Assembly (NCBI RefSeq): GCF_965363235.1
Contig: NC_134846.1
Span: 32,746,218-32,810,217, forward strand
Length of the DNA stretch: 64,000 bases
Origin: Mytilus galloprovincialis
Taxonomy: Eukaryota; Mollusca; Bivalvia; Mytilida; Mytilidae
Reading direction: 5' to 3'
The position numbers were made by a program, and so were the translations under genes. This document shows positions 19,901 to 30,965 of this stretch, in pieces; within the stretch, counting starts at the first letter, position 1; each line of letters opens with the position of its first letter. Under the pieces are notes generated by a model that had not been told where the DNA came from, searched no databases, and was given only the letters and a program-made list of their open reading frames with translations.

Positions 19901-22203
19901 ATCTAAAATTATGCACACGACTGTTTTTTGTGAAGATAGTTTTGAATTATTTTAGAATATGTAATAAAAATCATGATCATTATTATCGAATTTTTATGTG
20001 ATGGAACAATTTGAGAAAAAAGAAATACTATTCTAATAATACAGTCACTGGCAGATTCGTTTCACTAAGATCTTATAATTATAAATAATAATAATAAAAA
20101 AGTTTAATGTTAAATATTGTTTAAATGCTTTTATTACAAGTAGGTTAATATGAGCGTCACTGATGAGTCTTATGTAGACGAAACGCGCGTCTGGCGTACT
20201 AAATTATAATCCTGGTACCTTTGATAACTATTAACAACGAGCAAAAAAAAAACAGCATAGTTTTGTGTTTATCTTTTAATTATGTTAATCGGCTAATTTT
20301 GTCTTTTGAAAACACTCCAATCATTAAAAACATTTTGGTAAACAGCTAGCTTAAGTAGCATTTAGTTTTCATTCAGTAAAAAGATGAAAAACAAAAAGAC
20401 GTCATAACACTGGTATAATTAGTATATATAAATTTAAAACCATTGTAGGTATTGGTATTGGATTGTCAATTGTAGTGTTCTTATCTATAGTAGCAGCTGT
20501 CAGTTTTCTGTTCTGGCGAAGAAGGTATATTCCCATATTAAGTGTAAAAGATACCTAATGTGTTCTCTGCATAAAGATTTTCATTTTTCTCTGTTGGCAA
20601 CAAGAATACATGTAAACAGAAAGGCAAACACAAAAAAAAAAATCTAAATAAATGTAAACGTTATTTTTAAAGACGAAAATATTTGCAGATGGAGGATGAA
20701 GACAAATTCAAAGGAATGACAAAAACTGATAAGGTTGTTAATGACAGATTAGGTATAAAAAGTCACTTTACGACAAATACATAAAAAGTATATGCAAAAA
20801 TTACAGTGCATACGGCATTGATAAAGTTACATGTGTAAAACCATTCAAACGGGAAAACCAATGGTCTAATCTATATGAAAAACAAGAAACGAAAAACACT
20901 TATGAACCACATCAGCACAGGACAACTACTGAACATAAGATTAATGACTTAGGGAAGGTCAAATGCAGCGAGTTTAAACGTTTAAATAGGTACCAAACTT
21001 TGTCCTTATCTGAAATAGTGTAACATCACAACATAAAGAAGACACACAATAAAACTTACTCGTTTGAAATACACAATGTACGTGTATCCTCATCTCATTT
21101 CATTCAAAACAGTATTGTATTTAATTTTTACTATTGTAAAAAGGGATAAAGATAGTCTTTTTAAAACATATACTTCGTACTTTATTTGGCCTTTGGAATT
21201 TTTTTGGTCGAGCGTCACTGATGAGTGTTTTGTAGACGAAACGTGCGTCTGGCGCATATACAAAATTTCAATGCTGGTTTCTATGATGAGTTTATATACT
21301 TTGAGCATACCTAACGCCAAATGAATTTTCGTTATTACAGAATGAAAATATTTCCTATTTCCATGCCTATAAAATCAACTGTATGTACATAAACATTTAT
21401 TTAATGTATCATTGATTGACAATACGGTATGTTATTTGTATTATAATCATATTTATTGTTTTTATTTCAGAAAACAAAGAGCCCATATAAAGGAATCATC
21501 AATGAGTGAACACGAGTATGAAAGAAATCAGAATGTTCCAATCTCAGATAGTTCGTCCATCGAGTTGCATATCTATGATAAATGTCATACATACGGAAAT
21601 GCAAATTCGAATAATACAACACGAATTTCAAATGAATATATTGAGCCGCAAACATGCAATACGACAGCAAACCACGTGCACAGTAAACCTGTAACAGACC
21701 CAGTGCATACGCAAGATAAATTAGATAAAAGAACAATCATCAAAAACATGTTGCCTTCCTTACAACACAACTACTTTAAGTTAGGTAATGATATAACCGG
21801 CAAAGTAAAAAGGGACCACATTGCAGACACCCCACAAATAGAACTTCCTTTGACAGCCAGTGTCAGCAATGGCGCATATGCTATTCTAGATTCAACGGCA
21901 ACTGGTTTCAGCAAAGGTAAACGTATCCTCCCAAGAAATGAACAAACAAATTATCAAATAAAACTCGAAAAGCAAAATCATTTGATTAAAGGTGATGAAG
22001 ACTACTGCTGTGTTGAAGGAGAATATAATACACTGAACAAAATCCGGAGATTTTCTAATGAAGGTAGTTTATATAGTCATGCAGTGGATGGTGTTTATGA
22101 CATATCCGGAAATAACAACCAGTCAAAAACTACAGATCATACCTACGATCATGCCATTGGAAGTCAAACTGTAATAGCAACTGACTATGATCATGTATTT
22201 TAA
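16767..22203 (+). CDS. Gene C: WSC-domain single-pass membrane protein with duplicated stalk exon
   Basis: Exons are 16767-16922, 17559-17715 (WSC), 19091-19153 and 19659-19721 (two stalk exons), 20449-20524 (TM) and 21471-22203 (tail). All have GT/AG junctions in compatible phases. The domain order is that of gene B with one extra stalk exon. The WSC domain keeps eight cysteines. The WSC exon is open upstream to ATG 16665. The Met at 16698 gives a plausible signal peptide (MFNIKSKTVS, hydrophobic ITFFYFCILIF, then HQFIE), so the real coding start may be 16698 with no intron before the WSC half; the equivalent ATG in gene B is out of frame. The role is expected to be as for gene B: surface glycan sensing with tyrosine-based tail signalling (inference). 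It appears to be the most intact of the three. Confidence 0.75.
17559..17715 (+). CDS. Gene C exon: WSC domain, second half
   Basis: The acceptor is tattgcag| and the donor is aaagt|gtgagt; starts in phase 0, ends in phase 1. It encodes FRYRCYCGNRTNIGSNQFPK, CSMKCRGHPSMKCGG and SVYKIN. CYCG is the canonical WSC signature. Confidence 0.8.
18165..18915 (+). repeat. Tandem ~350-bp repeat in gene C intron 2
   Basis: The unit starts near 'gaaaattggtaccgttaatt' at 18181, recurs at 18531 and, as a part, at 18882, with near identity. It includes 'cgaaatgcgcatctggtgca', 'accagcccagtagc' and 'cacggatttggctatacttt'. It is distantly related to R1 through 'gagcatcactgaagagac'. The 72-codon open frames in it (18376, 18727) are repeat-derived. 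Confidence 0.9.
19091..19153 (+). CDS. Gene C exon: stalk, copy 1 (63 nt)
   Basis: The acceptor is atttacag| and the donor is gatatag|gtaaac; phase 1 at both ends. It encodes SQLSTTEQTQKIPKQNQFDI. Paralogous to the next exon. Confidence 0.75.
   Translation, partial: VPSCRRQNRHKKFRNKINLI
19659..19721 (+). CDS. Gene C exon: stalk, copy 2 (63 nt)
   Basis: The acceptor is tctttcag| and the donor is gatatag|gtaaat; phase 1 at both ends. It encodes DPMLSTTEYTPTIPEQSRSD. Shared LSTTE, IP and DI mark it as a duplicate of the preceding stalk exon. It lengthens the spacer by 21 residues. Confidence 0.75.
   Translation: MRCYRRQNIHQQFRNKVDLI
20152..20232 (+). repeat. Dispersed repeat R1 in a gene C intron
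   Basis: It contains 'gagcgtcactgatgagtctt', 'gacgaaacgcgcgtctggcg' and 'cctggtacctttgataacta'. This is the best-preserved R1 core in the window. Confidence 0.8.
20449..20524 (+). CDS. Gene C exon: transmembrane helix (76 nt)
   Basis: The acceptor is ccattgtag| and the donor is aagaag|gtatat. It encodes GIGIGLSIVVFLSIVAAVSF, then LFWRRR. Same length, phases and boundary residues as the gene B TM exon. Confidence 0.8.
20818..21010 (-). repeat. Dispersed repeat R6 in gene C intron
   Basis: 'ccattcaaacgggaaaacca' and 'aaaaacaagaaacgaaaaac' are the reverse complement of parts of 28900-29090. Non-coding. Confidence 0.65.
21150..21300 (+). repeat. Dispersed repeat R1, longer copy
   Basis: 'cttcgtactttatttggcct' leads into 'gagcgtcactgatgagtgtt', 'gacgaaacgtgcgtctggcg' and 'ctatgatgagtttata'. 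Confidence 0.8.
21471..22203 (+). CDS. Gene C terminal exon: Tyr-rich cytoplasmic tail
   Basis: The acceptor is tttatttcag|. The first base completes the codon split with the TM exon, and the frame is open to TAA at 22201. The tail is homologous to gene B along its length: SSSIELHIYDK, NSNNTTRISN, NGAYAILDST, YCCVEGEYNTLNKIRRFSN, LYSHAVDGVYDISGNNN and TTDHTYDH. The C-terminal third, containing YNTL and YDIS, is the most conserved part, which points to constraint on tyrosine motifs. No enzyme domain is seen. Confidence 0.8.
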
Positions 22204-22405
22204 CATTTAGGAGTTGAACTTAATTTGCATACATGTTTGTGAACATTTGATGTAATTGGAAATAGATATTATTTCACTTTCCAATTGTAGTTTAAATTTT
22301 ACAGAAAGAAATGTGATGATCATAACTTAGCAAAAACTGTTCTTTTTGTTTAAACAATATTTTATTTTCAAATTTAAAGTGCACTAAATATAATTATACA
22401 ATACA

Positions 22406-22411
22406 AATAAA
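22406..22411 (+). promoter_or_regulatory. Candidate polyadenylation signal of gene C
   Basis: An AATAAA hexamer lies about 200 nt after the gene C stop codon. Another (caataaact) follows near 22483. Confidence 0.4.
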
Positions 22412-22654
22412 GGGATTGACAAACAAAAAGAACTTATACAAATCTGCCTATGTTACTGTTCATTTTGAATCCGTTTGGTTCAATAAACTATACTTATAGT
22501 TTCATCCACTCATGTTATTACACAAAAAAAAACGGTAAAAAGCCAGATTTGGTAGGTCATAGTCGTAAACAAAAGGGGACAAGATTGTAGCTACAATATT
22601 ATGAACATACTCGCTATCATCTGTGAAACAGATAGTCCATGAAGTATAAAAAAA

Positions 22655-23115
22655 GAAGATGTGGTATAATTTTCAATGAGACAACTCTCCACAAGAGACC
22701 AAAATGACACAAAAATTAACAACTATAGGTCATCGTACGGCCTACAACAATGAGCAAAGCCATAGTCAGCTATTAAAGTTCCCGAAATGACAATATAAAA
22801 CAAATCAAACAAGGAAACCAACGGCCTTATTTATGTAAAAAAAATGAACGAAAAACAAATATGTAACACATAAACAAACGACAACCACTGAATTACAGGC
22901 TTCTGACTTGGGACAGGCACATACATACAAAATATGGCGGGGTTACACATATTAGCGGGATCCCAACTCTCCCACTAACTTGGGACAGTGGTATAACAGT
23001 ACAAGCATGTACAACAGAAGACTATAAGAAGAACGTGCTATAAAAATCATTTGAAAAAGGTTTAACTCATCAGATGGACAAAAATACAAGTGGACGTGGA
23101 CGTGTACCAACTCGT
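22655..23115 (+). repeat. Dispersed repeat R2, near-complete copy
   Basis: It begins 'gaagatgtggtataattttc', continues with 'gagacaactctccacaagag', 'cgtacggcctacaacaatga', 'gacttgggacaggcacatac', 'gttacacatattagcgggat' and 'ctcatcagatggacaaaaat', and ends at 'aagtggacgtgg'. I recall this family as very common in mussel genomes. No reading frame runs through it. It serves as the reference for the fragments listed elsewhere. Confidence 0.8.
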
Positions 23116-25193
23116 GATAAATTACGCCGTTAGTTTTCTCGTTTGAATTGTTTCCCATTGATATGCTTCATACATTGTACCTAGCTTTTTTATTATATTT
23201 AAGCAAGTTAGATATTGCTACTACCACGAAAAATATCGCTAGGTAAATATTTGATAAGGAAATTTTCTTAGAAATGCTGAAATGAATATTTCAAATTATA
23301 TATGAAAATAAAGATTGCTTCTTAAATTTTCACATTATGATAGAGAAAGAATAAAAGTATAATATTCATAGGCTTCGGAAGACACAGACTATCAGAAAAA
23401 AACGTTCACTTGGCGTTGTCCCATGTAACAAACTCGAAACATTAAACTCGAACAATTCGCGAAATGTTCACGCAACTCTCCGAAATTTTGCATGAATGTT
23501 CTATGACGTGATATATTTCAGTACTGGTTTACATAGCCATCTCAATGTAAAATCAGCATAGATATTTTGAAAGAATGTGTATTATAAAATGGCTGTCCCA
23601 GGGAAAATTTTGTTTGGAAACTTGAAACATTTCAGTTAAAAAAATAAAATTTTGACATATAATTTAATAAATTGTAAGCACGATCGTTTTGTACTAAGTG
23701 TAAGCTCCAAAAGTTAAAATTATAATGAATGAATTGAGCTAAATATTTAATTCAAAACAATAGGTTTGCAATATCTTGCGGTAATGTCCGAGTTAAACTT
23801 TCTTGCCTTCACAAAACTTTTACTGCCAAAAAACAGAGATTTGATTTCATGAAGATTATTTTTCGGCTTTGATTACTATATCAATACAAAGTACTTTAAA
23901 AGTTGAAATTGTTACACCAAATTGTAATATGATTACAGGGTTACCTATAAAAATTAAGGATTAATGAAAATGTCTTGCAAGGTTGTCCGTTAACATTATT
24001 TGACGTCTCCACAAGCGTAATTTGGGACGGCATGAACTGCATTCGCGGGTTTCTTCCTCTACTTAATGTAAATGTCTTACTTTCAACGAAACGAAATGAT
24101 GCATATATTACAAAAATACACATCTATAAGACGATTAAAAGTTAAGAAAACTTCAGTGTCATAACTATAAGCCATTTAATTGTCGCTAGTTCCACTGCTT
24201 GAATAAAATCATATTCGGGATGTTTATATAATGCAGCAATATTTCCCCGAAAAACACATTATTACTAGAAGTAAAATGAATTATCCGATGTAAATTATAA
24301 AATCATATTGGAATGGAATATCTCGGCATTTCTACTTGTGTGCTATACTTTGCATTTTCCCGACAAGGAAAGCAGGAAAAACTTGATAGTGCGCGTTTCT
24401 AATTTAACGTTATTTTCTGTTACATTAAATGGTAGCAATATCTGACGTGGTCTTTTTTCTCGTTGTTGGAGACCACAGTGTGAACTATTATAATTGATTA
24501 TATCGACTTCATTTTGCCCCTGGTGGATAAATGTAGTTGTCTTATTGTTGATACAGTTTTTACAGTACATGACTATGTATTTTCTTATTTTGATTTAGCG
24601 GTTTACAGGTCGAAAACGAAATGTATGAAAACATGCCTTGGAGTGGTTGTCATGTACATATTTTGTGCAGTACACACTTACTTAAAAAAATGTATCATGC
24701 GTGTTGTATTCCATTAATTATTAATCATAATGATAAGTTTCTTTATTTTTATTTTTCTATATTTCTTGATTACTATTATATAATATTCATTTTCTTAATC
24801 TAATATTCTTTTTCTTGCTTTCCTCATTCTTTTCTTTATCTATTATTATGTGAGTGTGTTTGTTAGATTGTTTGTTTGTTTGTTTGTTTTCTTGTGTTAT
24901 TTTGAATAAAAGTCGATCAATTGTTGAATCATGATGGTGTAAAACACCCTACTGTAGATATAATAAAAGATATGTAATTCTTCGGTTGTTACATATGATA
25001 CGTCATAAAAACCACTTTTTCATGTCAATCGTGTTAATAGTGACATCAAATGTAGAAAATGATGACCTCTGTTATGTATTTAACAATGAAACAATGTAAC
25101 CGGAAATTGTCATTAATATTATCGGTATGTAACTTCCCGTGAAAAATCGCGACCCTACTTTACTTTTATGGTATACTCGCTAGGTAGGGATAA
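23116..25193. other. Intergenic, no gene seen
   Basis: AT-rich, with short frames only. A (TTTG)n microsatellite lies at about 24868-24890. Confidence 0.5.
24868..24890. repeat. (TTTG)n microsatellite
   Basis: About five to six uninterrupted tttg units. Confidence 0.9.
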
Positions 25194-25248
25194 ATGGAGA
25201 TATTTCGGATTTTCGTAGGCATTTGTGTTTTAATCTATTGTGATGGCG
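25194..25248 (+). CDS. Signal-peptide exon of the DUF3011-like gene
   Basis: ATG in the context ggataaATGG. It has 18 codons plus one base, a hydrophobic core IFVGICVLIY, a likely cleavage near DG, and a consensus donor gtaagt. Confidence 0.7.
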
Positions 25249-26089
25249 GTAAGTTTTCCAGTTTTAAATATTCGAAAGGAAATTAATTACTAGGTACAAC
25301 GTAGTTATACATTTCAAGATTAAAGTGCATATTTGTATTATTATATAATTTTATGAATAGCAATATGCCGAATGTTTGCACTTTTAAAATTATACATTTT
25401 GGTCCCTAGTGGAGAGTTGTCTCACTGGCAATCATACCACCTTTTCTTATTCTTATAATGATATATATTTTTAAACCAAATTGTATCTTTATAAATTGAT
25501 GCATACACTATAACACTATAACAGTTGACATATACACAAATGACCATAATTTACAAATAAAAAAGAAGATGTGATATGATTGCCAATGAGACATAACTCT
25601 CCACAAGAAACCCAAATAACACAGAAATTAACAACTTTAGGTCACCGTATGGCCTTCAACAATGAACAAAGCCCATACCGCAAATGCAGTTTCTTAGTCA
25701 ATTATGCAATTGAAAGACTGTTTAACCAGAGACCTCACACTCATCGCTTTTTATTTTGTATAATGTGTTAAATGCATTTGTGTACTGTATTGCTTGTAAA
25801 CCCTTCAGCACAACAATGTAAATATGAAGAATGCAACTCAAAGAGAGATAAACGACCTGTCACGTGTGTGGTTGAAGATATACTAGAAGATGGAAAGATT
25901 GTCTCCATTGAAATAGTAGAAGAGAAAAAGAAAAATAAGTGTACAGAAAGTGAAAATTATGGATTTACTTCAAAATCAATATGGGTGTCTGACAAATGCA
26001 GTGCCGAGTTTAAAGTCTGCTTTATCAAAGGTAACTACATTCAATTTCATAAACGACTATTACTTGTATTTAATTATAAGAAATCCTAA
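25194..26089 (+). CDS. Small secreted protein with DUF3011-like cysteine domain (2 exons)
   Basis: Exon 1 (25194-25248) encodes a signal peptide, MEIFRIFVGICVLIYCDG, and ends at ggcg|gtaagt in phase 1. Exon 2 (25809-26089, acceptor cccttcag|) is read in the matching phase. The mature part has the pattern C-x4-C-N-S-K-R-D-K-R-x3-C, then KNKC, YGFTSKSIWVSDKC and AEFKVCF. The YG...IWV...C.AEF signature is that of DUF3011-like domains, which I recall as frequent in mollusc secreted proteins; the function is unknown, and a lectin-like or defence role is only a guess. The frame ends at TGA/TAA-bounded codon 26087-26089 and an AATAAA follows at 26221. Alternatively, exon 2 splices at caaag|gtaact (26030) to a downstream exon I did not find. 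The introns contain R2 fragments. Confidence 0.7.
25405..25690. repeat. Two R2 fragments in the intron
   Basis: 25405-25445 ('gagagttgtctcactggcaa') is an R2 start on the - strand. 25562-25690 ('gaagatgtgatatgattgcc', 'cataactctccacaagaaac') is an R2 5' part on +. Confidence 0.75.
25809..26089 (+). CDS. DUF3011-like domain exon
   Basis: It encodes the whole cysteine domain, from QQCKYEECNSKRDKRP to SAEFKVCFIKG. If it is unspliced at 26030 the protein ends with a short basic extension (NYIQFHKRLLLVFNYKKS). The Glu/Lys-rich linker (IEIVEEKKKNK) is unusually charged for the family. Confidence 0.7.
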
Positions 26090-26220
26090 ATAATAGTGAC
26101 TGTCTACGATCTTTTTTCTAATTCTTGTTACTTTCAAAATTGTTATTTCATCGGATTTTTATAATGATTCTATGAAAGTTCGTAAGCGACATATACGCTT
26201 AATTTACATGTTTAGAATGC

Positions 26221-26226
26221 AATAAA
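26221..26226 (+). promoter_or_regulatory. Candidate polyadenylation signal
   Basis: AATAAA 130 nt after the stop of the DUF3011-like gene; it fits the two-exon model. Confidence 0.4.
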
Positions 26227-26744
26227 CTTCTGTAAACACAAGACCGTGGTTTTTGTCGAATGTGCATGTTTAAATTTCTAAAGTACATTAAAATTCAATG
26301 AAAAGAACTATATCATTGAAGTATTAAAACTAACCACTTTAAAATTATATGATCCTATGAAACAACTGAGTAGTTTGATAGATTACGTATTGTTCTTGTC
26401 CATTCTTACAAATTCTAATCGGATTAACGTACTCAAGCCAAACCTCGAATAAAAGCGATAATTGAGATTGACGCGTGTGAAAGATGTCATTCGCACCTTT
26501 TTACTGCCATCGGATAAAGTTACAAACTGTTGAAATCGATGATTGTTTTCGGTATTAGAAATCAAAACACACTTTAAACTAGCAAAGTATAGAGACCTCG
26601 TAGCTATTCAATGTATTCGTTGACCTGAGAACACAGTTATTGCGTAATGTTTTTAAGAAAGAAGAAACACAAACCGAACCTACTCTATTCAAAAATGAGT
26701 TTGACTTGGCTAGAGGTATAGGGGGAGGGTTGCGATCTCACAAA
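26227..26744. other. Intergenic, nothing recognised
   Basis: No exon with supporting junctions and no repeat match elsewhere in the window. Confidence 0.5.
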
Positions 26745-27045
26745 CATGTTTAACCCCTGCCGCATTTTTGCGCCTGTCCAAAGTCAGGAGCCTCTGGCCT
26801 TTGTTACTCTTGTATTATTTTAATTTTAGTTTCTTGTGTACAATTTTGAAATTAGTATGGCGTTCATTATCACTGAACTAGTATATATTTGTTTAGGGGC
26901 CAGTTGAAGGACGCTTCCGGGTGCGGGAATTTCTCGCTACATTGAAGACCTGTTGGTGACCTTCTGCTGTTGTTTTTTTCTATGGTCGGGTTGTTGTTGT
27001 TGTCTCTTTGGCACATTACCCATTTCCATTCTCAATTTTATTTAC
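26745..27045 (+). repeat. Dispersed repeat R3
   Basis: 'tttaacccctgccgcatttt', 'gttcattatcactgaactag', 'gaaggacgcttccgggtgcg', 'gaatttctcgctacattgaa' and 'gttgtctctttggcacatta' are the inverse of 10497-10760, over some 200 bp with few changes. Confidence 0.85.
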
Positions 27046-28589
27046 TGCGTAGTGAGCTGCATTAGAACTTTAGAACATTTGTACCTTGAGTAAACCACGC
27101 TTAACTCAAATTATGGACAACTTTGACGTTATAAAGGGTTATACATAATAATTCTATATGATAGTTTTTAAAAATATATTTGGTTTACCTTTTCAAACTG
27201 GATCAATTCATCTCTTTTTATTCTTACAATATATAAAAATAAATTTGGAGGGTGTATGAAGTTGCCTGAAAAAAAATCAGCTTATGCACTGTCCACACTA
27301 GGTCCTCTAAAATCAAAGGACGATAACTGTGTCCCTGGAACATCTGTTCAAAATCTTTTTAAAGAGTGACCCTATATAGTGTCATATTTTCACCGGATAA
27401 CTGCAACATGTAGACCACGTGTTTATTTAAATATCATTGGAAATACTTTGTATATGTATCAGGGCTGAAATGTTCGAGATTATTATCTGAGCTGATAGTG
27501 TTTTATTCGATATGTGTATCATCACTACCAAACTAACTGCATTTGTATTGTAAATTAATGTTCAAAATACAACTTCAAATTAAAAAAAATGACATGAAAG
27601 AAACGTCTGGGGATTTCTGTATGTAATTTGACCTCGCACCGAATGATACCGAAAAATAACAGTTCGCATAACACTCCTCGGGTTTTGGTTGGGTTCGTGT
27701 TGATCAGTCTTTAGTTTTCAACCTTGTTTTGCATACTGATGTTTTTCTTGCGGTGTTATTTTTTTGCCATGGCGTTGTCAGTTTATATTTCAATTTATAA
27801 ATTTGAATGTCCCTTTTGATGTCCCTTTCGCTCGGATGTCCCTTTTGTATGTCCCTTTCGCCTCTCTTTTTCGGGATCAGAGGACATGCGATCTCTCCCG
27901 GTTTGGAAGAAGTTCGTGTTGCTTGGTAATTAGTTGGGGTTTTTCTTGTAGTGTTTTGAGATATTTTTTTTGCCTTGGGAATGTTAGTTTATCTTGATTT
28001 TGAGTTTTGAATGTGATGTGCTACACTTCAATACTAGTATTCGTCTTTTTGTGTTGTATCGACTTGCTATGTTTTGTCTTTGATGCTTTCCGTCATGATA
28101 ATATTCCGTTCATGCAAATCTCTATAAAATCATATCCAGAATCTATTGAACTTCAATCCACTTACACTTCAATTGAAAATATGTTTAGGAGTCAACACTA
28201 AACTATTATTGCTAGTCATTCTAGTTGGCTACTCAAGATAACTTCGACAGCACATGTCCTTTTAATGTATCGCAGTTTTTCTTACATAATTATCCGTAAT
28301 AATATACGATCTTGTCTTGACGTTCACATGTTTACAAAATGAGTTAAAGCGAAGTAAAAACTATTTAAGCTTTCTGAACATCGAGTTCGCTTTATTCTGT
28401 GTTTTACATTTTGAAATGTACTATTATATATAATCATTTATATTTGTATTTCTCTGTCCTGAGTGTTCTTGCATTGATTTGTACTAGAGGTATATTCCTG
28501 TCGCGTAATGTTATTATTTTAGCGGTATTTTCAAAATTGCATTAAACATGTTAAAAGTGGGAGGTTTTGCTAACCATAAAACCATGTTA
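27046..28589. other. Intergenic with repeat fragments
   Basis: About 27600-28000 looks like a degenerate dispersed repeat. It includes a short minisatellite at about 27805-27870 built on 'atgtccctttcg' / 'atgtcccttttg'. No gene is supported; the open frames at 27764 and 28007 are T-rich and lack junctions. Confidence 0.5.
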
Positions 28590-29245
28590 AACCCACATTT
28601 ATTTTCACGGACAAAGTCCGGAATATGGCAGTTGTTATCACATAGTCCGTTTCTACGTACATGTATGTTGGCGGTTTTTTTTTTGTAGCAGTTCAGTGTT
28701 CTTTTGTCTCCGGTTTTTCCTCTCTTATATAGTTGATGTCTTTCCCTCAGTTTTTGGTTTGTGACCCGGATTTGTTTCAGTTAAATAGATTTATCAAATT
28801 CATTCCTTCATAGTGTGTTAATTTACGTTTTGTGATTGAGTTAAGCCTTCCAATTGATATGTTATCGTGCGTTTTTCTATGTTGTGATGTTATACTATTG
28901 TTTCAGAAAAAGGAAAAGAGTTTGGTACCATTAAAACGTTTAATCCGGCTGCATGTTTGCACCTGTCCTAAGTCAGGAATTTGATGTACAGTAGTTGTCG
29001 TTTGTTTAAATAATTTTTACGTGTTTCTCGTTTCTCGTTTTTTATATAAACTAGACCGTTGGTTTTCCCGTTTGAATTATTTTCCACTAGTTATTTTGGG
29101 ACCCTTTATAGCTTGTTGCTCGGTGTGAGCAAAGGCTCCGTGTTGCAGGCCGTACTTTGACCTATAATGGTTTACTTTAATAAATTGTTATTTGGATGGA
29201 GAGTTGTCTCATTGCAATTGGCTCTCACATCACATCTTCATATAT
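28590..29245. repeat. Cluster of dispersed repeats R5, R6 and R2
   Basis: 28590-28790 matches R5 at 3722-3960. 28900-29090 matches R6 at 20818-21010 in inverse. 29090-29245 ('tttatagcttgttgctcggt' ... 'gagagttgtctcattgcaat') is R2 on the - strand. The three lie end to end, so they may be parts of one longer element. Confidence 0.65.
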
Positions 29246-29384
29246 CCACCAATTATGACTGAATACTAATATTGCCTTTATAATATTTATACCTACATTA
29301 CTGAGACTTAGTTGCTTTGAATAAAAATAGATGTAGAAATATTTGATGTTTGCTAACCTTGACATTTGTTCGATCCCCCTATAT

Positions 29385-29445
29385 CCTCCCGCCGACCGAG
29401 TAAATCCGGATTCCCTCCGACCGGGTCCGGACCCAAAAAATAAAA
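29385..29445 (-). repeat. GC-rich patch related to the T3 repeat family
   Basis: On the - strand it reads 'gggtccggacccggtcggag' 'ggaatccgg', close to the T3 phrase 'ccggtcggagggaat' on the + strand of the right flank. The match is short, so homology is tentative. Confidence 0.35.
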
Positions 29446-29744
29446 TCGTCATTATTTCAATAATTTATCACTTAGACTAACCATTCTTACATTTTTTGTA
29501 AACTCTGAATATGTTGCTTTCCATTGATCATTCACCGATAACTGTTTATTCTTTGGTATTTGAGGAAAAAAGGATAATATTTTATGAACCTTTTTCAGAA
29601 TTGGATTCCCGCTCGCCGGATATACACCTCATTCAAAAATATGCTTTATTTTTTTTACTGAGCAAAATAAACAGGCCATTCAAAGCTAAACATTTACATA
29701 TGGATATATATGAATGACCGAATTAGAACCCATTGATTTATTTC

Positions 29745-30964
29745 ACCAACCCACTCGATTTTTAAGGTACATAAATTAGTGTCATATTTTGATATTTTGG
29801 GATTTTGATATTGCTTACCAAGTATCATATACAAATACTATATTTTTGTCTATTTAGCTGTTATAACTGTATTTCTTCAAGCGTTTATGATATATTATGT
29901 ATTGTTCGTTAGGAAACGATTAATTTTTCCTCAATAAATGAATACAAATTGCAGAAATGTAATATCAAACATTTACAAAAATATACACTCCGGAAAATTC
30001 CGGACTGAATGAGAAATTAGAAAAAAAGGACACATAAAAAGCTTCTAATTTTTTTAACAACGTGATATATATCGGAATAATGATATTTTACATTAGGGGT
30101 AATCAATAAACTACCATAAAATCAAAAACCCATCAATCAGTTGTTATAACCCACTCGATTTATAAGGTAAAACAAATTAGTGTCATATTTTGATATTTTG
30201 GGATTTTGATATTGTTTACCTATGGCCATACACAAATACATTTTTTTGTCTATTTAGCTGTATCAACTGTATTTCTTCAAGTGTCTATGATAGATTATGT
30301 ATTGTTTGTTAAGAAACAATCAGTTTTCCCTCAATAAATGAATACAAATTGCAAAAATGTAATATCAAAAATTTACAAAAATATACACTCCGGAAAATTC
30401 CGGACTGAATGAGCAAATTAGAAAAAAAGGACACATAAAAAGCTTCATATTTCTTTAACAATGTCATATATATCGGAATAATGATATTTTACATTAAGGG
30501 TAATCAATATACTACCATAAAATCAAAAACCCACCAATCAGTTGTTATAATCTACTCGATTTTTAAGGTAAAACAAGTTAGTGTCATATTTTGATATTTT
30601 TGGATTTTGATATTGCTTACCAACGATCATATATACATACATATTTTTTGTCTATTGATCTATTATAACTGTATTTCTTCAAGTGTTTTTGGTCGATAAT
30701 GTATTGTTTGTTAAGAACCAATTTGTTTTCCCTCAATAAATGAATATAAATACCAGAAATGTAATATCAAAAAATTACAAAAATATACACTCCGGAAAAT
30801 TCCGGACTGAATGATGAATTAGTAAAAAAAAGGACACATAAAATCTTCTTATTTTTATAACCATGTGATATATATCGGAATAATGATGTTTAACACTAAG
30901 GGTAATCAATATACTACCATAAAATCAAAAAAAATATTGATCAGTTGTTACAACCCACTCGATT
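29745..30964 (+). repeat. T1 tandem repeat, three ~400-bp units
   Basis: Units begin with 'ccactcgatttttaaggta' at 29751, 30151 and 30552, and a fourth start at 30955 is cut off by the satellite. Each contains 'gtgtcatattttgatatttt', 'cactccggaaaattccggac' and 'gtgatatatatcggaataat'. Units differ by point changes and small indels. No coding frame. Confidence 0.9.
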
Positions 30965-30965
30965 T

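Noticed and set aside
27764-28201. Two hydrophobic frames (77 and 64 codons)
   Set aside because: They overlap a degenerate repeat and a minisatellite; hydrophobicity follows from the T-rich strand.
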